A DNA stretch of 64,000 bases from NCBI RefSeq assembly GCF_010998615.1, contig NZ_JAAEAH010000024.1, positions 1 through 64,000 of the forward strand, written 5' to 3'. This document shows positions 26,997-34,421 of this stretch, piece after piece. Under the pieces are notes generated by a model. That model had not been told where the DNA came from. It did not search any database and saw only the letters and a list, made by a program, of their open reading frames with translations. Every line of letters begins with the position of its first letter. The first letter of the stretch is position 1. This stretch comes from Myxococcus sp. CA023 (GTDB taxonomy: Bacteria > Myxococcota > Myxococcia > Myxococcales > Myxococcaceae). A program made the position numbers and the translations under genes.

Positions 26997-27599
26997 ATGA
27001 AGAACCTGACGCGTGCGTTGGTGCTGTCGCTCTCACTCCTCGCTGTGGCGTGTGGTGACTCCAAGGAAGACGACAAAGACGGTGAAGGAGGAGGCGGCGG
27101 CGGAGGCAATGCGCTCCAGTGCTCCGCGGTGGGGTGGTGCACGACGTGGAGCGCGGACCCCAACGAGGTGACGAACGCACCGCAGCTGACGGGGGGCACC
27201 CTCCGGGAGGGCACCTACCGCGTCGAGCAGGGCAACGGCTACGACGCGGCGATGGTCCTCCGTGGCAGCTCCGTCATCCTCCTGGGGGGAAGCTGGAACA
27301 ACTACCTGGGCACCTGGAAGGTGAGCAACGGGAAGCTGGAGCTGACCCGGGCCTCCTCATGCGATGACTACAGCGAGGGGCCGCTGGACAACCTCGTCAC
27401 CGAGGTCCATGCCTTCGCGGTCCGGGGCGACGAGCTCTTTACCCAGGACCAGGACGACTCGCGGGGGACCATCCTCCGCTGGAAGCGGGTGAATGACCTG
27501 TGTGAGGAGAGCGCCTCGTTCAAGTGCCGGGGTGGCCTCTGCTCCTGTGCCACGACGACGAACAGGCCCATGACGGGGCAGCAGAGCTGCAGCGGGTGA
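26997..27599 (+). CDS. Hypothetical lipoprotein with Gly linker
   Basis: A 200-residue protein with a lipobox (LLAVACGDS), then an acidic/Gly-rich linker (residues about 23-38) and a domain of about 160 residues. Several Cys pairs (CSAVGWC, CEESASFKC, CRGGLCSC) suggest disulphides; a WKVSNGKLELTR segment suggests a beta-rich fold. No family was recognised. It starts 85 bp after the kinase gene and may be in the same transcript; a repeated hairpin lies just downstream. Confidence 0.7.
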   Translation: MKNLTRALVLSLSLLAVACGDSKEDDKDGEGGGGGGGNALQCSAVGWCTTWSADPNEVTNAPQLTGGTLREGTYRVEQGNGYDAAMVLRGSSVILLGGSWNNYLGTWKVSNGKLELTRASSCDDYSEGPLDNLVTEVHAFAVRGDELFTQDQDDSRGTILRWKRVNDLCEESASFKCRGGLCSCATTTNRPMTGQQSCSG

Positions 27600-27630
27600 G
27601 CACCGGGGCTCATTCTCAAGAGCTCCTCCT

Positions 27631-27681
27631 CCGTGGCGTGAGTCCGTGGACGCGCGCGGTCGGACTCCTCCGGCTGTGCGC
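27631..27681. repeat. Repeated terminator element, copy 2
   Basis: This copy matches 22801-22851 with three C-to-T changes. The hairpin (27652-27681) is kept through G-U pairs. It lies between convergent genes ending at 27599 and 27702 and can terminate the plus-strand transcript. It includes the same CCGTGGCGTGAG lead that ends map in copy 1. Confidence 0.75.
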
Positions 27682-27701
27682 TCCGGGTTCGGCGGTCGCT
27701 C

Positions 27702-28418
27702 TCAGGGCGCGTATCGCGCCAGGAACACCTTGAACTGAAGCGACACGAAGATCGGCTTCGGCGCGACCAGTCCTGCTTTGGCGAGCATCGCGAACAGGCC
27801 GGCATCGGATTCGATGGGCCGCAGCGCCATGAAGCGCTCGCGCCGGCGCTCCAGTTCCTCCCGTGGGGTGCCATAGGCCCGCCATCGCCGGAGCTCCACG
27901 TTCAACAGCTCGGGGTCCATGCCGATGCGGCAGCCCACGACCAGGGGGGCTCCGGGCTTGAGCCGCCGGGCGACTTCGCGGAGCAAATCGAGGCGGGCTG
28001 CTTCACCCTCCACGTGGTGGAGGACGCCCATCATCTGCGCGCCATCGAAGAGGGGGCCGGAGGGGAGCGTGTGTAGCTCGCCATGGTGCAGGTGCGTGCG
28101 CGAGAGCAGGCCTTCCGCTTCCAGGCGCTTTCGCGCGACGTCGAGCATGGCGTCGGAGGGGTCCACGCCCGTGAAGCGCCAGCCGGGGACGTCGAAGCGG
28201 GTGTAGGGCATCAACTCCGCACCCGTGCCCACTCCCACGAAGAGCAGCGAGGCCGCGTCCTGGCCGTCGAGCTGGGCCGTCAGCGTGCTGACGCCGAGTT
28301 CATACAGGGCCTGGGTGCCCGCGAGCGCGACGGACGCCTGGGCGTCGTAGTGAGCGGCGCGGTCCGCGCCAAATCCTGGAACGATGTGGTGGGCGGGATG
28401 GTGGTGGTCGTGAGCCAT
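27702..28418 (-). CDS. Class I SAM-dependent methyltransferase
   Basis: A 238-residue protein with a His-rich start (MAHDHHHPAHH) and a Rossmann methyltransferase fold. Motif I is LLFVGVGTGAELMPY, motif II FTGVDPSDAMLDVARKR, and motif IV GAQMMGVLHHVE; the region around residue 160 (VARRLKPGAPLVVG) completes the fold. The substrate cannot be read from sequence. An AraC-type regulator gene lies 197 bp upstream on the same strand. Confidence 0.85.
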   Translation of the reverse strand: MAHDHHHPAHHIVPGFGADRAAHYDAQASVALAGTQALYELGVSTLTAQLDGQDAASLLFVGVGTGAELMPYTRFDVPGWRFTGVDPSDAMLDVARKRLEAEGLLSRTHLHHGELHTLPSGPLFDGAQMMGVLHHVEGEAARLDLLREVARRLKPGAPLVVGCRIGMDPELLNVELRRWRAYGTPREELERRRERFMALRPIESDAGLFAMLAKAGLVAPKPIFVSLQFKVFLARYAP

Positions 28419-28615
28419 GAGAGGTCCTCGGAAAGTCGTAGTCGGCTTCGAGAATGCGTTCTGGCTCGGGTGAATGGGAGGGCGGGGATTCAGGTGGGAT
28501 CGGCGGAAGCACAGGTCCGTCCCACGGCTGCTATCCAAGTGAGTGAGGGCGGCGGCGCGTTTCGCTTCGCAAGGGGTTCCCCCATGGTGAACGTGAGCCG
28601 CGCATACCACTGCGG

Positions 28616-29491
28616 TCAGGCGTGTTGGCGCGCGCGAGCGCGGTAGGCGCGAGGTGAGAGACCGAATGCGCGCGTGAAGCTCGTCGTGAAGTGGGACAGG
28701 TCCCCGAAGCCGGCATCCAGGGCGACATCGGTGATGCGCGCACGGCTGCCGCGCAGCGCCGAGGCCGCCATGCCCAGTCGCGTGGCGATGACGAACTGGC
28801 GGGGCGTCTGTCCTGTCACGGCTCGGAACATGCGCAGGAAGTGAAAGCTCGTGAGCCCCGCGATGTCCGCGAGCGTGTCCAGCGAGCAGTCCTCCATGAA
28901 CTTTGATTCGAGATACCGCAGGACCCGGGCCACTCTGCGCGCCTGAACGTCGGAGACCTCCACCCGTGTCTCCGGCGCGTCGCCTCCCAGCGTCACCCCT
29001 GCGTCCACGACCGCCAGTGCCGCCTCTCGCAGGTCCTCCACCTGGCCACTCTCGAGTGCTTGTCGCGCCAGGAGGACGGCGTTCACCGACGTGAGCGACG
29101 CCGGAGCGCAGACGCGCGCGAAGGGGCGCGTTCCTCGATTGGAACGCCCCAGCGAGCGGAGGGCATCGTCCAGCAGCGCGTCGGAGCACTCGATGACGAG
29201 CGAGCGGTCTCCTCCATCATCGACGTGCCTGAACTCATAGGGCGCCGACCGGTTCCCGAGCAGCAGCGCGCCCGGCCCCACTACCGCGGCCCCCTCGGGG
29301 CTCCGGACATGGAACACGCCGGACAGCACGACACTGATGCAGACCCGAGCGTGCTCGCCGCCGAAGATGGGGCTGCGGGTGCCTGCTCGACAGACACAGT
29401 CACTGATGTCGAAGGCCTCGCCCGTGCTGAGCGCGTGATAGCCGGGAGCCCGCTCGGGAAGCACCGCAACATTCCCAAAGTTTCGCCTCAT
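28616..29491 (-). CDS. AraC family transcriptional regulator
   Basis: A 291-residue regulator with an N-terminal cupin-like sensing domain and a C-terminal double helix-turn-helix of AraC type: LESKFMEDCSLDTLADIAGL, then FLRMFRAVTGQTPRQFVIATR and the second HTH ITDVALDAGFGDLSHFTTSF ending in SPRAYRARA. The sensed ligand is unknown. It may control the methyltransferase downstream or the divergent PD40 protein gene, which starts only 57 bp from its own start. Confidence 0.9.
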   Translation of the reverse strand: MRRNFGNVAVLPERAPGYHALSTGEAFDISDCVCRAGTRSPIFGGEHARVCISVVLSGVFHVRSPEGAAVVGPGALLLGNRSAPYEFRHVDDGGDRSLVIECSDALLDDALRSLGRSNRGTRPFARVCAPASLTSVNAVLLARQALESGQVEDLREAALAVVDAGVTLGGDAPETRVEVSDVQARRVARVLRYLESKFMEDCSLDTLADIAGLTSFHFLRMFRAVTGQTPRQFVIATRLGMAASALRGSRARITDVALDAGFGDLSHFTTSFTRAFGLSPRAYRARARQHA

Positions 29492-29548
29492 GGGCCGATG
29501 CTATCCCGACCGCCGTGGTGCTGAAGCAATGTCCAGGAGGAGCCGTAC

Positions 29549-30538
29549 ATGGCGGGGATGTCGTCGATGCGAGGCGTGCTCTTGATGATGACGCTCTGGG
29601 AGCTGGGTTGTGGCGCACACGGTGGACGGCCCGCGGAGGCACTGGAGAATCACGGGGGCACCTGCACGCCCGAACTCTACGGCGCGGGGCTCTTCACCAC
29701 CGGGGCCTGGGACTTCTTCATGGCCTTCTCTCCAGACCAGCGACGCGTGCTCTTTGGAAGGGCAGATGACCAGTTCCAGCAATATACGCTCTACGAAACG
29801 CAACTGACTGATGAAGGGCACTGGTCCCGTCCGGTGCTCCCGCGCTTCGCCACCGAGTGGAGCAACGCGGACCCACACCTTTCGCCCGACGGGCGCACGG
29901 TGTACTTCATCTCGAACCGTCCCGAGCCTGGGGAGCAAGGCCCCCGAAGCTCGTATGACATCTGGGCCGCGTCGCTGGACGCCGACGGAGCATGGGAGGA
30001 CGCGCGACGCCTTCCAGCCCCCGTCAACGACAAGCACCGCGACGAGTGGTCACCGGCCGTGGCCGCCAATGGCAATCTCTACTTCGGGGGTGAGCGAGAC
30101 GGCACACTGGGTGGCAGCGACCTCTGGGTCTCCCGCTGGGTCGACGGCGCCTACCAGCCGCCAGAGAACCTGGGGCCCAGCATCAACTCGTCGGTCCATG
30201 AGCTCGAGCCATGGATTGCGCCTGATGAGAGCTACCTCATCTTCAGCGCACTGCGGCGGGAAGACGGACTGGGCGGATACGACTTGTTCCTCAGCCGCAA
30301 TGTGGATGGCGCATGGACGCCTGCACGCCGGCTCTGCGAGGGCATCAACACGCCCGCGAGCGACTACAACCACAGCGTCTCCCCTGATGGAAAGTGGCTC
30401 TACTTCAGCAGTACGCGCCCCTTCACGGGCGACGTGGGGGCACGTTTCGATGCGCCAAGGGATGACAGCGCCGTCCAGGGCATCGGCCGCGGCACGGGGG
30501 ACATGTACCGCATCCCCATGAGCGCGCTGGGGTTGTGA
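29549..30538 (+). CDS. PD40 (TolB-like) beta-propeller lipoprotein
   Basis: A 329-residue protein with a signal (LLMMTLWELGCG; probable lipid Cys) and repeated PD40 motifs such as FSPDQRRVLF, LSPDGRTVYFIS, IAPDESYLIFSA and VSPDGKWLYFSS, each with the S/A-x-DG-x-x-hydrophobic signature. The four to five blades visible make a beta-propeller, as in TolB and OmpA-associated periplasmic proteins. The protein is probably exported to the envelope; the binding partner is unknown. It is divergent from the AraC-family gene. Confidence 0.85.
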   Translation: MAGMSSMRGVLLMMTLWELGCGAHGGRPAEALENHGGTCTPELYGAGLFTTGAWDFFMAFSPDQRRVLFGRADDQFQQYTLYETQLTDEGHWSRPVLPRFATEWSNADPHLSPDGRTVYFISNRPEPGEQGPRSSYDIWAASLDADGAWEDARRLPAPVNDKHRDEWSPAVAANGNLYFGGERDGTLGGSDLWVSRWVDGAYQPPENLGPSINSSVHELEPWIAPDESYLIFSALRREDGLGGYDLFLSRNVDGAWTPARRLCEGINTPASDYNHSVSPDGKWLYFSSTRPFTGDVGARFDAPRDDSAVQGIGRGTGDMYRIPMSALGL

Positions 30539-30828
30539 ATCCGGCAGCGGAACACGCCCTGGTCGGCTGCGCGCGCGGCTCGGGCCGTTGAGACGGTGCT
30601 TCCGTTGACCCTCATCCGCCCATGCGAGAGGGTGCGCATGTTCGACTGGAAGCGCCTACAGGAGCTCAACGGCGGCGACGCAGAAGCTGCCCAGGATGAC
30701 GAAGCCCGAGCGCATCCAGCCCTTCGGGTTCTGGCTCCACAAGCGCGTGACGCAGTTGACGCGCATCGTGGAGGGCAATCTGCGCGAAGTGCTCTGAGCG
30801 AGCCGGCGAGGAGGGGGCCGGCCTGGGC
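30539..30828. other. Gap with two short coding-like segments in different frames
   Basis: Just under 300 bp without a full gene. MFDWKRLQELNGGDAEA (from 30638) and MTKPERIQPFGFWLHKRV (from 30696) read like parts of one small protein but lie in adjacent frames, suggesting a frameshifted or decayed short gene. Confidence 0.4.
30696..30797 (+). CDS. Possible 33-residue small protein or decayed C-terminus
   Basis: A 33-residue frame, MTKPERIQPFGFWLHKRV and on to EGNLREVL. It is basic-aromatic and of normal codon use for this genome, but the ribosome-binding site is poor. It may instead be the C-terminus of a frameshifted gene that begins at 30638. No homology was recognised. Confidence 0.3.
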   Translation: MTKPERIQPFGFWLHKRVTQLTRIVEGNLREVL

Positions 30829-31605
30829 TCACCCCTCCTTCACCCAGGCGCGGAGCTTCGGGCATGCAATGGTCGTGGCGAGCGACTCTTCCATGCTGCT
30901 CTCATAAATCGAGATGGCGACTGGCACATCGTGGCCCGCGATGTCTCCGACCGCCTGCATGGCCGTGCCGATGCGTGGGTCGACGCGCGCGCCGTGCTCG
31001 GCGAGGAAGCGTTTGATGGTGGCGCGCCACTCCTTGCCTGCCTGAGGCTGCTGAGTGACTTTCAATGCGGAAAGGGCCTTGCAGAAGTCGCCGTAGAACT
31101 CACGCAACCGGGTGGCTGCCGCCGTCCGTTCCGCCTCTGTGGTCCGGAATCGCGCCCACAGTTCCACCTGCACCCGCTCGTCATGGTTCCCTGGAAAGGT
31201 CGGGAAGGACCAGGTCTTCACCCTCTCTTCCACGCAGCCGGTATCGAGGAACATCGACCGCACGCTCAAGGCCTCTGTCTGCCTTTCTTCTGTCTGGACC
31301 TTGCCATCTGGCGCCAGGGTGAGTCGCACCCGGATGCGATCATCCGTGTCGGGTCCGGCCTTCCAGGGAACGAACTCAAACGAATGAGGGGCCTTGTCCT
31401 TCCCGTGCTGGATGGAGACCAGGCGCATGCAGGACGCGAGCGTCTGGCGTTGGCTGTCGAAGGCGCGTCGCACGGCATCAGGTGACAGGCCCGGCGAGGT
31501 CTCCACCCGTTCCGCCGGGGAGACCTCCGCGGCCTGGGCGGTGAGGAGCGAAGACACGAGCGTGAGGACCGAGGCGAGGCGGCGACAGTCAGGGAGGCTG
31601 GGCAT
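30829..31605 (-). CDS. Exported protein with AgmX/TonB-like C-terminal domain
   Basis: A 258-residue protein. The start at 31605 gives a signal peptide ending LLTAQAAE. The segment IRVRLTLAPDGKVQTEERQT, then a conserved Cys, and VKTWSFPTFPG resembles the AgmX/PglI C-terminal (TonB-like) beta domain, which in myxobacteria is linked to gliding and envelope proteins. A helical C-terminus of about 80 residues follows (TRLREFYGDFCKALSALK). Its role is unknown. Confidence 0.65.
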   Translation of the reverse strand: MPSLPDCRRLASVLTLVSSLLTAQAAEVSPAERVETSPGLSPDAVRRAFDSQRQTLASCMRLVSIQHGKDKAPHSFEFVPWKAGPDTDDRIRVRLTLAPDGKVQTEERQTEALSVRSMFLDTGCVEERVKTWSFPTFPGNHDERVQVELWARFRTTEAERTAAATRLREFYGDFCKALSALKVTQQPQAGKEWRATIKRFLAEHGARVDPRIGTAMQAVGDIAGHDVPVAISIYESSMEESLATTIACPKLRAWVKEG

Positions 31606-31640
31606 GGCGCGGACGATAGCAAGGCCGGGCATGGCACCGA

Positions 31641-31985
31641 CTATCGGACAGGCGCCTCATGCTTCCTCACTGGAGGCGTGCACGGCGTATGGACCGGAGT
31701 GCGCTGCATCAGGCAGAGGCGCGAGGGCTTCAGTGCCTGCACCACCACGTGCCCGGAGCGCTCCATGCGCAGCGTGTCGCCGGGGTGCAGCACGTAGTCT
31801 TTCGCATCGCCTGCGCAGGTGAGCCACAGCATTCCTTCGCGACACGTCAGCGTCAGGGGATGTCCGCTCCGGGTGCGCTCGCTCCACAAGGCGCCCTGGG
31901 CCAGGTGAACCGGGCCCACGTTCCGCGCTGGCGCTGCTTCGAACCGCAGCCCGCTCACCACAGTCCTCATCCAGTCCCACATCAC
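31641..31985 (-). CDS. DUF2917 family protein
   Basis: A 114-residue protein with the DUF2917 core: LTLTCREGMLWLTCAGDAKDY, then VLHPGDTLRM and HVVVQALKPS. This is a small cupin-like domain found next to MocR-type regulators in several proteobacteria. It is divergent from such a regulator gene, with a shared operator-like inverted repeat between them. Function of the family is not established. Confidence 0.8.
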   Translation of the reverse strand: MMWDWMRTVVSGLRFEAAPARNVGPVHLAQGALWSERTRSGHPLTLTCREGMLWLTCAGDAKDYVLHPGDTLRMERSGHVVVQALKPSRLCLMQRTPVHTPCTPPVRKHEAPVR

Positions 31986-32053
31986 CGCGTCCTCCAGGGC
32001 ACCAACATGCGCCCCCGAGCGGTTGCGGAACAGATTCAGTCGGGTGAGATTGT

Positions 32054-32090
32054 GACCGGTACAGTTCTACTCCAACGAACTGTGCCGGTC
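32054..32090. promoter_or_regulatory. Operator-like inverted repeat between DUF2917 and MocR genes
   Basis: GACCGGTACAGTT and AACTGTGCCGGTC form 13 bp arms with one mismatch, 11 nt apart. It lies between the divergent starts at 31985 and 32179 and is the likely binding site of the MocR-type regulator. Confidence 0.7.
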
Positions 32091-32178
32091 GCCGTCGATG
32101 GGAGCTGTATCTGGGCAACGGGCCCGCTCTCGTCTCCGATACCGGCCGTGGTGGATGCGGCTCACCTTGGGAGGAGCC

Positions 32179-33615
32179 ATGGGCGCGGTGGCACACAAAG
32201 CAAAGCTCTACGAGCAGGTGGCCGAGCGGCTCGCGGAGGCCATTTCCGCGGGCACCTTGCAGCCTGGAGACAGACTGCCGTCCGTGCGGCAGCTCAGCCT
32301 GCGCGAGCGGGTAAGCATCTCCACGGTCCTCCAAGCCTACCTGCACCTGGAGTCCCTGGGGCTCATCGAGACACGCCCCCAGTCCGGCCACTACGTGCGC
32401 CGCCGTGAGCGGCCCCGGCTGGCGGAGCCCCAGGTGTCGCGGCCCGCGTCCAGCGCCACCGCTGTCACCGTCAGCGGGCTCGTCGCGAGCGTCTACCGGT
32501 CCATGGGGGATGACCGCATGGTCAAGCTGGGTGCCGCCTCGCCTGCGCCGGAGCTGCTGCCCGTCCGCAGGCTGTACCGCGAGCTGAGCGCGCTCAGTCG
32601 CGAATCGCGCGACCGGAGCATCCAGTACGACGCGCTGCCCGGGTGTCCGGAGCTGCGCCAGCAGCTCGCGCGCCGCTCCATGGACTGGGGCTGCTCGCTG
32701 TCCGCGGACGACTTCATCACCACCTTCGGCGCGTCCGAGGCCATCCACCTGTGCCTGCTCGCGGTGGCCCGCCCGGGAGACGCCATCGCCATCGAGTCCC
32801 CCGCGTACTACGGAACGCTGCAGTCCATCGAGGCGCTGGGCCTGCGCGCGCTGGAGATTCCCAGCTGCCCACGCAACGGGATGCAGATGGAGGCGCTGGA
32901 GGCGGCGCTGACGCGGCGGCGCATCGCCGCGGTGCTGGCGGTGCCCAGCTTCAGCAACCCGGTGGGCAGCTGCATGCCCGACGTGCGGCGCCAGCGGCTG
33001 GTGAATCTGCTGGATGCTCACGACGTGCCGCTCATCGAGGACGACATCTATGGCGACCTGCACTTCGGCGCCGAGCGTCCGCGCTCATGCAAAGCATTCG
33101 ACACGCGCGGCAACGTGCTGCTGTGCAGCTCGTTCTCGAAGACGCTCGCGCCGGGCTTCCGCGTGGGCTACGTGGCGCCGGGCCGCTTCCGGGAGCGGGT
33201 GGAGCTGCTCAAGTTCTCCACCTCCGTGACGACCGCCACGGTGCCCCAGTATGCGATTGCGCGCTTCCTTCAAAATGGAGGCTATGACAGGCACCTGCGT
33301 TCCTTGCGCCGCCGGCTCGCCGCGCAGGTGGAGCGCATGGCCGAGGCCGTGGCGGAGTTCTTCCCCGAAGGCACGCGCGTGACGCGGCCCTCGGGCGGCG
33401 CGCTGCTCTGGGTGGAGCTGCCGCGGCAGGTGGACTCGCTGGCGTTGAATGCGAAGGCCCTGGAGGCGGGCATCAGCATCGCCCCGGGGCCCATCTTCTC
33501 CGCGCGGATGGATTCATATCGCCACTGCTTCCGGCTGAACTGTGGCCACCCGTGGACGCCGCGCATCGAGGCGGCCATGTCCACGCTGGGGGCGCTGGCG
33601 CGCAGCCTGACCTGA
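32179..33615 (+). CDS. MocR-type regulator (GntR wHTH + PLP aminotransferase fold)
   Basis: A 478-residue fusion. The start at 32179 follows GGGAGGAG. Residues about 8-80 are a GntR winged helix (YEQVAERLAEAISAGTLQPGD, RLPSVRQLSLRERVSISTV). The remainder is a fold-type I aminotransferase with the PLP Lys in SSFSKTLAPGFRVGYV and GAPS-type residues such as FGASEAIHLCLLAVARPGD. MocR proteins sense PLP, amines or amino acids and usually control a neighbouring gene, here probably DUF2917 and itself through the repeat at 32054-32090. Whether it keeps enzyme activity is unknown. Confidence 0.92.
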   Translation: MGAVAHKAKLYEQVAERLAEAISAGTLQPGDRLPSVRQLSLRERVSISTVLQAYLHLESLGLIETRPQSGHYVRRRERPRLAEPQVSRPASSATAVTVSGLVASVYRSMGDDRMVKLGAASPAPELLPVRRLYRELSALSRESRDRSIQYDALPGCPELRQQLARRSMDWGCSLSADDFITTFGASEAIHLCLLAVARPGDAIAIESPAYYGTLQSIEALGLRALEIPSCPRNGMQMEALEAALTRRRIAAVLAVPSFSNPVGSCMPDVRRQRLVNLLDAHDVPLIEDDIYGDLHFGAERPRSCKAFDTRGNVLLCSSFSKTLAPGFRVGYVAPGRFRERVELLKFSTSVTTATVPQYAIARFLQNGGYDRHLRSLRRRLAAQVERMAEAVAEFFPEGTRVTRPSGGALLWVELPRQVDSLALNAKALEAGISIAPGPIFSARMDSYRHCFRLNCGHPWTPRIEAAMSTLGALARSLT

Positions 33616-33623
33616 CGTCGGGC

Positions 33624-34340
33624 TCAGCGCGCGAACAGCAGCCCCGCGCCTTCTCGGACCGCCCGGTCCACGGCGCGGGAGATGGCCTCAATCGCCGGTG
33701 CGGGGGCTGCTGCCCGGCCGGTCCGTGTCAGCTTCAGGCGGAGCGACGTCATGAAGCGGGCCCAGCCGTGCATGGGCATGTAGTCAGGGGCCCCGCTCAG
33801 GTGCTGGCGCAGGTCTTCGCGCACTTGCCGCACCTCCGCGGCCGTCCAGTAGCCCATGGAGGGGAAGTTGCGTCGCAGGCCAATGCCCTCCGCCACTGTC
33901 CGGTCCGGCGCCCGGCCCCAGACGAGGTGGCGCCACAGCTCGAACGTCCGCTTGGGACAGTTCTCTCCGATGACGACGTCCGAGGCGCGGACTTGCTTGT
34001 CGGTGGGCTTGAGGTTCGTCGCCAGCTCCATTCCCTCTGGAATGCCCAGTTCCTCGCGGGTGAAGTAGTCGGACAGCTCATCGAGCAGGTCCTGCATCGC
34101 GTCCGCGTGGCGGGTGGGGGGCTTGCTCAGGGACTCGGCGCCCTGCTGGAGCAGGTGGTCCACGAGGCCGAGGATGGCCATCAGCTCCTCGTCCGACTCA
34201 ATGTCGGCCAGGTCCTCCGCGTTCAGGTGCTCCGTGTTCTCCCGCCAGAGCCAGTCGCGGAAGTCCGCGAGCCGCGCCGGCGTCAACAGGGGGACGAGTC
34301 CGTCGGGCGGGGTCAGGTAGATGAAGACAGGGGCGCTCAT
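33624..34340 (-). CDS. Hypothetical cytoplasmic protein
   Basis: A 238-residue protein without signal or transmembrane segment, acidic in the first half (RENTEHLNAEDLADIESDEE). A central conserved-looking stretch, IGENCPKRTFELWRHLVWGR, and the ending MPMHGWARFMTSLRLKLTR suggest a folded domain. No family was recognised. It is convergent with the MocR gene (8 bp between stops). Confidence 0.6.
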   Translation of the reverse strand: MSAPVFIYLTPPDGLVPLLTPARLADFRDWLWRENTEHLNAEDLADIESDEELMAILGLVDHLLQQGAESLSKPPTRHADAMQDLLDELSDYFTREELGIPEGMELATNLKPTDKQVRASDVVIGENCPKRTFELWRHLVWGRAPDRTVAEGIGLRRNFPSMGYWTAAEVRQVREDLRQHLSGAPDYMPMHGWARFMTSLRLKLTRTGRAAAPAPAIEAISRAVDRAVREGAGLLFAR

Positions 34341-34421
34341 GAGCCCTGTCTACTCTGGACTTGGACGCCTGGGGATGGCTGTGGTGCTTCCGGGATGGTG
34401 GGGGCCCGGTGGTGGCCCGGC

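Noticed and set aside
24161-27214. A 1017-residue minus-strand frame opposite the kinase gene
   Set aside because: Composition is Arg/Gln/Pro-rich and no domain is readable. The plus strand has an intact kinase.
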